A DNA stretch of 59,960 bases from a virus, in IMG/VR virus record IMGVR_UViG_3300034374_009468, positions 1-59,960 of that record. The stretch is one strand, 5' to 3'. The notes below the pieces were generated by a model that saw only the letters and a list, made by a program, of their open reading frames with translations, was not told the origin of the DNA and searched no databases. A program made the position numbers and the translations under genes. Numbering within the stretch: the first letter of the stretch is position 1; each line of letters opens with the position of its first letter. Positions 54,030 to 59,960 of the stretch are shown here, piece by piece.

Positions 54030-56612
54030 TTATATACCCATCTTACCTATGTAAAAAGGTGATGCATATCTTTTTAATTCCGAACCTCTTTTATACTGTC
54101 TTCTTCTACTTGATGTAGTCATATTACCAGGGTAACCATTATTTACATTTTGAGATTCCTTATATTCCCTTTGTATATTAGTTTGTTTACTTCTAGAATC
54201 AGGATCACCTAAAATATATGTAATCATTTCATGTGTTGGTTCGATACCTTCTCTTTTTAATCTAGCTGCAGTATTGAAATACTGTTCTGTTTTATCAGGT
54301 TCTTGAACAGGATCAAAGGCTTTACCTGAAACTTGATGAATCATTCCACCAGTCATTGGATCAGTTTGATAGTAATCTTGCATTAAGTTAAGATTATATG
54401 TATTAGCCATATTTGTAACAGCATTAGCATAAGCATCTGCATATTGTTCTCTATCAAAGTTCTTTTCATCCATATAACTTTGTAAAGCTAAAGCTGTATC
54501 ATCATATTCTTTTACATTTCTATCAGCTCTTGTTCTATTAGCTTGAGCATCCATTTGAGCATTTTGAGAATAAGCTCTATTTACAGTGTTTACATTTCTG
54601 TTTTGAACTTGTCCAACAGTATTAGCTATTTGTTCCATTGCTTTACCTGCAGTAGAAGCTGATCTAGCACTTCCTGCTTGAACACCTGCAAAAGCATTAT
54701 TAGCTTGGTTCATAATATTCATCTGCTCATTAATTGCAGCAACAGCTCTAGTTGGATCTTCTAATACATAATCTACATTTACATTTTCTACATCAGGTTG
54801 CCAAGGTAAGAATATATCTCTATCTCTATTAGCAATAGAATTTAGTTTTAATAAATCTTGCAACCACATTTCAGGCTTAGGTGGTTTTCTTTCTTCAGCT
54901 TCTCCTGGTAAAGGCATACAAGCACATCCATCTCCTGTTTCAGCATTATAAGGAATCCATCTATGATTTTCTTTAGCATTACATTCAGCTTCTAATTCAG
55001 CAGCATTCTCACAAGGTTCTGGATCTGGTGTAGGTTCTACTGGTATTTCTTCAGGTTCTTTTATAGGTATAACTCCTGCTTGATGACCTAATGTATTATT
55101 ACCAAATATGTTATCTATTCTAGAAATTAAAAGATTATTAGCATAATTTCTTGATTCATTAGGTCCTAATTGATTTAAAAATAATCTTTGATTACCTAAT
55201 TCCTTTTGAGCATCAAACAAGGCTTGATAAAAAGCTTGATTAGCTATTGTGTTTCTATCGTTAATTTGATATGCTGTATAAATATTAGGATCTCCTACTA
55301 ACTCTTCTGTTTTATCAAGTAAACTTTGTGTTTGAGTATTCCATACTTTTTTATTACCATACAAAGAATGATCTAGATTAGGATGTAATCTGTAAAGTTT
55401 TCCATCAGGAGCTTTTTGAGTAGCTAATAAATCTGATATTGTATAGTTATTTTTTTGATATGCTAAAAATTCATTTACCATATCATCATAACTATAAACT
55501 TGTTGAGGTCCAAATTTACCCTCAACCTCTTTTAATTTCTTTAAATATAAATCATAAGCTAATTTTAATACAGGTTCAAAACTAGCATCATTTTGTATTA
55601 AGTCTTCTAATTGTGCATAAGCATCTCTACCAGCTGTACCTGTATCAAGCTTTGTTAATCCAGATAAATCCAGTGGATACTCTGGAACTAGCCCTCCTTT
55701 TTGTGCATAATACATATCAGGTGGAGGAGGTGGTGGTATCATACCCCCTCTTCTCATCATAGGAGGTCCTTGCTGTTGCATCATCTGTTGCTGCATCATT
55801 TGTTCTTGAGGAGCAGCTTGTTGTTGCATACCTTGACCTTGCTTCATTTGATGAGCTTGTTCCATAAATTTTTGTAAAGCTAACACTTGTTGTTGTTGCT
55901 GAGGTGGCATTGAATTTAATGTTTTCATCAACGCTTGTTGCTTGCTCATTTCTTCAACTTTAGCAGTAAAAGCAATAGGGTCTTCACCAATAGATACTAA
56001 GTAAGGGTGTGATGTAACAGGTACACCATCTTCAAAATTCTTACTAAGTTCTTGATTAAATGCTAATTTGGAAAGATTCATTTTATTTTTCTTTAACATT
56101 AAATCAGCAGAGTTTACTTGTACATCATCAGCAAATTCATCATCTATAGCTCCATAGTATTTATTTAATTGAAATTTTCTAGACACTTTAGCTGGAGTCA
56201 TTGATTTTTTTGTTTCTATACCGTATTCAGCTAAATCTTTACCTTTAATATTCATGTCTCTGAAATCAGAGTAAACAAATGATTGTTCAGGTAAATATAA
56301 AGGAACACCTCCTTTACTATGTCTTGGACCTTTTATATCATACAAACCATATAAACCATCATTATTTAAATCAGTAAGTACGGTTTCTCCACCTTCAGCT
56401 TCTAAGTTTGCAGCATCTCTAGGTACAGATGATAAACTATATCTAACATCATCTTTTTTTGAATTGCCACCATCTGTATCAGTAGGGTAGGTTTTTAAAC
56501 TAAAACCTATTTGATCTCCTGTTTTCCCACCTTTCTGCATCTGCTTTTTAACAACCTTACCGTTTTCTATAACGTATCCTTCAGGTAATTTATTAATTTT
56601 TACTTTTGGCAT
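54030..56612 (-). CDS. virion protein with Gln/Met/Pro-rich linker
   Basis: An 860-residue protein. The N-terminal domain has 'MPKVKINKLPEGYVIENGKV', 'QKGGKTGDQIGF', 'VRYSLSSVPRDAANLEAEGG', 'TVLTDLNNDGLYGLYDIKGP' and 'HSKGGVPLYLPEQSFVYSDF', a block recurrent in crAss-like virion genes. Residues of about 225-300 are a low-complexity Gln/Met/Pro linker ending in 'RRGGMIPPPPPP' and 'YYAQKGGLVPEY'. A Cys-containing segment 'CENAAELEAECNAKENH' lies near 535. The C-terminal part is helical. Probably a tail-muzzle or cargo protein; exact identity not determined. Confidence 0.6.
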   Translation of the reverse strand: MPKVKINKLPEGYVIENGKVVKKQMQKGGKTGDQIGFSLKTYPTDTDGGNSKKDDVRYSLSSVPRDAANLEAEGGETVLTDLNNDGLYGLYDIKGPRHSKGGVPLYLPEQSFVYSDFRDMNIKGKDLAEYGIETKKSMTPAKVSRKFQLNKYYGAIDDEFADDVQVNSADLMLKKNKMNLSKLAFNQELSKNFEDGVPVTSHPYLVSIGEDPIAFTAKVEEMSKQQALMKTLNSMPPQQQQQVLALQKFMEQAHQMKQGQGMQQQAAPQEQMMQQQMMQQQGPPMMRRGGMIPPPPPPDMYYAQKGGLVPEYPLDLSGLTKLDTGTAGRDAYAQLEDLIQNDASFEPVLKLAYDLYLKKLKEVEGKFGPQQVYSYDDMVNEFLAYQKNNYTISDLLATQKAPDGKLYRLHPNLDHSLYGNKKVWNTQTQSLLDKTEELVGDPNIYTAYQINDRNTIANQAFYQALFDAQKELGNQRLFLNQLGPNESRNYANNLLISRIDNIFGNNTLGHQAGVIPIKEPEEIPVEPTPDPEPCENAAELEAECNAKENHRWIPYNAETGDGCACMPLPGEAEERKPPKPEMWLQDLLKLNSIANRDRDIFLPWQPDVENVNVDYVLEDPTRAVAAINEQMNIMNQANNAFAGVQAGSARSASTAGKAMEQIANTVGQVQNRNVNTVNRAYSQNAQMDAQANRTRADRNVKEYDDTALALQSYMDEKNFDREQYADAYANAVTNMANTYNLNLMQDYYQTDPMTGGMIHQVSGKAFDPVQEPDKTEQYFNTAARLKREGIEPTHEMITYILGDPDSRSKQTNIQREYKESQNVNNGYPGNMTTSSRRRQYKRGSELKRYASPFYIGKMGI

Positions 56613-56614
56613 AA

Positions 56615-58399
56615 TTAAAGTATTTCAATATCTGCACCTGCAGCTATTAGTTTTGCAATAGTCTCCATATCTAAATCTACAATCTTTGCTTTTTGATCTG
56701 GCATCATAGGTCTTTGCATTTGTGGTTGTCTTATTTGTTGTTGCATCATTTGCTGCTGTGACATTTCTTTACCATCTTGTGCAAAATACCCTACATCTAA
56801 ATTATCTGGTTGTGCCAATCCTGTATTTACATCCCACATTCCTCTATCTCCTTCTCGTTCATTATACATACCAAATGCTTTATCTGCCATTCCCATCATT
56901 CTGAAATCTCTCTTAGCATCTCTTGCTTTTTTATTCTGAAACATTTCATTTACAACACCTGCTCCTGCAACTAATGCACCACTAGTTTTACCAAATGCTT
57001 GCATACCTGGAGAGTCCATAGCATATTTAATTGTACCTGGTATTCTATTAGTTCTTTTTATTTGAGGATCTTCATACGGCATAGGTCTGTATACAAAATC
57101 TTCTAATGGATCTGGAGTAGGTAAATACAATTGTTTAGTCGTTAAAGGTTCTGGTATTTCACCTGCTGTTTGATACTTTGTTAAGTTTAAACCAAAAGGA
57201 TCATTTTTAAAATCAATTTTAGGAGGTATTAAACTTTGCAATCTTTGTAAAGCTGAAGTCGTATTTGGAGATCTTGGAATATTATATGCTGGTACATTAT
57301 ATCCTAATTTTTTAAGAGGAAATGTTCCTGTTACATTTGGTAGATTAGCAATGTTTTCTCCCATCATGGTTTCTCTTAAATAAGGATTATCCGCATCATC
57401 ATAAACTTGAACAGTGCCGTCAGGAGCAACACCATAAGATTGACCAGGTTTTAAAGAATAAGATTTATCCATACCTTGTATTTCTCTAAGCAATTTTCTT
57501 TGATAAGGATTATCTTTAATTCTTTGTTGAACAACTCCTAAGCCAGTATAATCATTTAATTGATCTCTTGTAAAAGCACCTTCTGGAGCATCTATACCAA
57601 TATTAGTTTTACCTAAATAACGTCTTTTTTCAGGAAATAAATTAGGATCTATTTTTCTAGATGACATAATACCTTCATACTGTTTTGTATCAGGATTATA
57701 ATCTATAATACTATTCTCTATAACATCTTTTTCATACTGATCTTTTGTCCTTAATTTACCTTCATATAAATCTGTAGGATCATACACATAATTTCCTTTA
57801 TTAGGATCAAAATTATCTTCTTTTACTTTATAACCATAATAAAAAGGCCTACTTGCTTTGTGTCTAGCTCTTTTAGTTTTCATATTTCTAAAAGCACCGT
57901 CAGCTAAACCATCATTATTTTCATCTTTACCACCAAATAGTTCTCCTACTGATTCCATGAATACACCTAATGCACCACCCACATTACCTTTAGATCCTAA
58001 ATCTTCAGGTATATAAAAACCTTTAGCAGGAGTAAAATTTTCTCTAACTCTAAAACCTTGTGAAGCAGTTAATGGAAACATAGACATACCTCTTTGTGCT
58101 TGAGGTAAAGGTTTTATTTGACCTTTTTGGACATAGTTATCTTCATCATAATTTTCATACACACTTTTTCTAAGCTGTTCTATATCATTTTCCTCATACC
58201 CTACTTCCATAAAAGCTTGATTAATATCTTCTACAGGTATGTATTGAGTCAATAAATCCTTATATATTTTTTCAGCAGGTATACCATTAGTAAGCATAGC
58301 AAGAACATCATCTTTCAAACCATAAAAGTTTATTTGTTCTTGCTGCTCTTCACCATTTTGGTTTAAACCTTCATTATTTAAACTATCTTGTTCCATCAT
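56615..58399 (-). CDS. virion-associated protein, function unknown
   Basis: A 594-residue protein. The start has two adjacent methionines; the first ATG is at 58399. N-terminal helices ('GLKDDVLAMLTNGIPAEKIY') are followed by 'QAQRGMSMFPLTASQGFRVR', an EF-hand-like 'DENNDGLADGAFRN', and a C-terminal Gln/Met-rich end ('QQQMMQQQIRQPQMQRPMMP') like the linker in the next gene. The shared low-complexity tract suggests they contact one another or share a transport route. It is preceded by the 21-bp element at 58404. Confidence 0.6.
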   Translation of the reverse strand: MMEQDSLNNEGLNQNGEEQQEQINFYGLKDDVLAMLTNGIPAEKIYKDLLTQYIPVEDINQAFMEVGYEENDIEQLRKSVYENYDEDNYVQKGQIKPLPQAQRGMSMFPLTASQGFRVRENFTPAKGFYIPEDLGSKGNVGGALGVFMESVGELFGGKDENNDGLADGAFRNMKTKRARHKASRPFYYGYKVKEDNFDPNKGNYVYDPTDLYEGKLRTKDQYEKDVIENSIIDYNPDTKQYEGIMSSRKIDPNLFPEKRRYLGKTNIGIDAPEGAFTRDQLNDYTGLGVVQQRIKDNPYQRKLLREIQGMDKSYSLKPGQSYGVAPDGTVQVYDDADNPYLRETMMGENIANLPNVTGTFPLKKLGYNVPAYNIPRSPNTTSALQRLQSLIPPKIDFKNDPFGLNLTKYQTAGEIPEPLTTKQLYLPTPDPLEDFVYRPMPYEDPQIKRTNRIPGTIKYAMDSPGMQAFGKTSGALVAGAGVVNEMFQNKKARDAKRDFRMMGMADKAFGMYNEREGDRGMWDVNTGLAQPDNLDVGYFAQDGKEMSQQQMMQQQIRQPQMQRPMMPDQKAKIVDLDMETIAKLIAAGADIEIL

Positions 58400-58403
58400 A
58401 ATA

Positions 58404-58424
58404 TAATATACAAAATAAATATTT
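58404..58424 (-). promoter_or_regulatory. candidate late promoter element, second copy
   Basis: - strand AAATATTTATTTTGTATATTA (58424-58404) differs from the element at 21256-21237 only by one extra T. It ends 4 bases before the ATG at 58399. If it is a promoter the leader is nearly absent; it may instead be a leader or operator sequence. Confidence 0.45.
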
Positions 58425-58449
58425 AAAATACTAACTTACAGTCATAAAA

Positions 58450-59960
58450 TTAGAATATATCATAAGGTAAAGTATAAGTTGTACCTATAAAAGGTTGTTT
58501 AGGTTTAAATGATTTAACTTCTCCACCTCTTTGATATGTATTTGTAGCATTTTCATGTATCTTATTAAATAGAGGAAGTGTTTTTAAATGTTTCTTTACT
58601 CTTCCTGAATTATATATAGAATACATTTGAGAAGGTGTATATTTATCTTTATGAGCATTGTAAAAATTATATACAGCTTCAACTTGATCATCAAAAGTTC
58701 CAGTATAATTTTTAGGTAAATATTTTTTAAAAGATTTACGATTTATTTGAAACTCACCATCTGAATGGAAAATAGAAGGGAACATATCTTCATAAGGTAT
58801 ACGAACATCTGTACCATGCTTTGATTCTTTTCCATGAACTGCAGAAAGAAAATTTAAAAGATCTTCATCAAATTCTAAACCTCGATTTTTTAAGCTATTA
58901 TTAATACGTTGTTTACTATCATAATATCTTGGTGCATAAGGTACTTTAGAACCACGTTTAACTAAATCATTACTTTCTTCAGGTAAAATATATACAGAAC
59001 TACCTTTTTCTAGTGTATCAAAACAGATAGTTTTTCCATTTACATTGATACAACCATTACTCATATCTCTAGTTTCAGGTGATCCGTTTGCATTAAAAGC
59101 ATTTATACGTTTTTCATTACCTGTACTATGTATTGCTTTAGAACTATATAAACCTGCATCAGATTTAAGAGTAAACATATTTCCATCACCATAATCTCTA
59201 GTTCTACTAGCCACTATATCTCTATTACGTGTACCTAAAGGTCTACCTCTCATAGCATCCGTTGCAACATTCCAAAGTTTAGATTGTACACTACCAGGAT
59301 TTTTATTTACATCAGTGCGATGCTGAGCAATAGTAAAATGACCAGAAGGTGTAATTTTACCTTCTGTTTCTTCTAAAAATTTAAAATAATCGTCATGAGT
59401 TTTACCTTTATTTGCATCATCTTCATACCAATCTCTCATTGATATTGAATAATCTCTATCCTTATTATCAGTACCTGTGATTACAGGTTCTGTACTTATA
59501 AGTCTATTATTAGAATCATAATAAGCAATTGTATTAGTTTTTTTATCTAAAATAGCATAGTTTTGATTTTTAGCTCCTTCGTTTTCAATTATAGATTCAT
59601 TTTGAGCAAATATTCTTGGATTAGATGTCTCTTTTATATCGGCTACAGGAATTGAATATTCAGCATTATATCTGTCTTTGTATAATTTATCACCTTCTGA
59701 TAATATGCCACGTTCTTCTGGATACATCATCTTCATATGTATCATTTCTCTTTGTGGTACAGTTAACGACTCCCACCAAAATCTCATATCTCTATATTGT
59801 TCATAAGAAGGTGATTTCACTTCTCCTTTTTTTTGATATTTTTGAAATTCCTCTATAGAACTGTTAATGCTACCACCTCTTCGTTTTAACATCCTTTTAG
59901 ATGTTCCTATTGGTTGATCATATATAGAACCTCTAAATGTATCTACAGAACCACCTTCTT
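58450..59960 (-). CDS. L,D-transpeptidase/lytic transglycosylase-like virion protein, 5' partial
   Basis: The frame is open to the right window edge (upstream codons read EGGSVDTFRGSIYDQPIGTS before the internal ATG 59892), so the true start is outside. A YkuD-type L,D-transpeptidase domain is seen: 'YAILDKKTNTIAYYDSNNRL', 'PSGHFTIAQHR', 'AIHSTGNEK' and the catalytic SNGC (Cys281 counted from ATG 59892). The C-terminal part resembles a lytic transglycosylase: 'NFLSAVHGKESKHG', 'HSDGEFQINRKSFKKYLP', 'AVYNFYNAHK'. Together they would cut or remodel peptidoglycan at entry. The ends carry RRGG, EGGSV and YQRGGEVK motifs, as in neighbouring virion proteins. Confidence 0.75.
   Translation of the reverse strand, partial: EGGSVDTFRGSIYDQPIGTSKRMLKRRGGSINSSIEEFQKYQKKGEVKSPSYEQYRDMRFWWESLTVPQREMIHMKMMYPEERGILSEGDKLYKDRYNAEYSIPVADIKETSNPRIFAQNESIIENEGAKNQNYAILDKKTNTIAYYDSNNRLISTEPVITGTDNKDRDYSISMRDWYEDDANKGKTHDDYFKFLEETEGKITPSGHFTIAQHRTDVNKNPGSVQSKLWNVATDAMRGRPLGTRNRDIVASRTRDYGDGNMFTLKSDAGLYSSKAIHSTGNEKRINAFNANGSPETRDMSNGCINVNGKTICFDTLEKGSSVYILPEESNDLVKRGSKVPYAPRYYDSKQRINNSLKNRGLEFDEDLLNFLSAVHGKESKHGTDVRIPYEDMFPSIFHSDGEFQINRKSFKKYLPKNYTGTFDDQVEAVYNFYNAHKDKYTPSQMYSIYNSGRVKKHLKTLPLFNKIHENATNTYQRGGEVKSFKPKQPFIGTTYTLPYDIF

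Noticed and set aside
26445-59960. Stop-codon reassignment, as in some crAss-like phages
   Set aside because: The giant ORFs run without internal TAG or TGA under the standard code, so no recoding is needed here.
1-59960. CRISPR arrays, insertion sequences, integrase or attachment sites
   Set aside because: No regularly spaced repeats, transposase, integrase motif or flanking duplications were seen in either strand.

Overview
The window looks like about 60% of the genome of a crAss-like phage (order Crassvirales) infecting a Bacteroidales-type host. The evidence is: (i) a giant 6,249-residue ORF carrying the DFDID catalytic signature of the virion-packaged crAss RNA polymerase, followed by a second huge ORF of about 1,880 residues; (ii) two opposed gene blocks, replication genes on + and virion genes on -; (iii) very AT-rich DNA with A/T-rich leaders instead of Shine-Dalgarno sites and a few TAnnTTTG-like -7 boxes; (iv) the gene set family B DNA polymerase, short DnaB-type helicase, toprim primase, Sak4-like ATPase, SSB, RusA, UDG, dUTPase and ThyX. 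No capsid, portal or terminase gene is seen, so the rest of the genome lies outside. The last ORF is cut by the right edge.

Layout. 1-87: tRNA-like sequence at the left edge. 114-1470: small unknown + genes. 1529-1927: a lone - strand gene. 1943-9985: UDG, then a compact, mostly overlapping replication and recombination operon ending in a metallopeptidase/VWA-like protein. 9987-11556: a MoxR-type AAA+ ATPase gene split by a 340-nt group I intron that holds the tail of a lost homing endonuclease. 11559-19004: unknown proteins, a PD-(D/E)XK exonuclease, DNA polymerase B and a DUF932-like protein. 19073-21211 (-): small membrane proteins including a holin-like protein, a cysteine-rich micro-ORF and two possible virion proteins. 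21286-26407 (+): ribonucleotide reductase NrdB/NrdA, a unimolecular spanin, dUTPase and ThyX. 26445-59960 (-): six very large virion or ejected proteins transcribed leftward.

How it works together. The right block encodes proteins that are probably packaged and ejected with the DNA: a wall-active L,D-transpeptidase/transglycosylase, cargo proteins and the giant RNA polymerase 'polyvalent' protein. The left block replicates DNA. The NrdAB/dUTPase/ThyX set supplies dNTPs and, with UDG, keeps uracil out of DNA. The holin-like protein and spanin serve lysis.

Most interesting points: the intron with its P1 and splice sites readable from sequence; the fused SLOG, macro-like and ART-like domains and zincins in the RNA polymerase giant; terminator-like hairpins inside two ORFs; a 20/21-bp element shared upstream of two - strand cassettes; a six-cysteine 33-residue ORF locked between two ATGA overlaps; and a GG motif recurring in several virion proteins. 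All functional calls come from reading motifs by eye. No database search was run.
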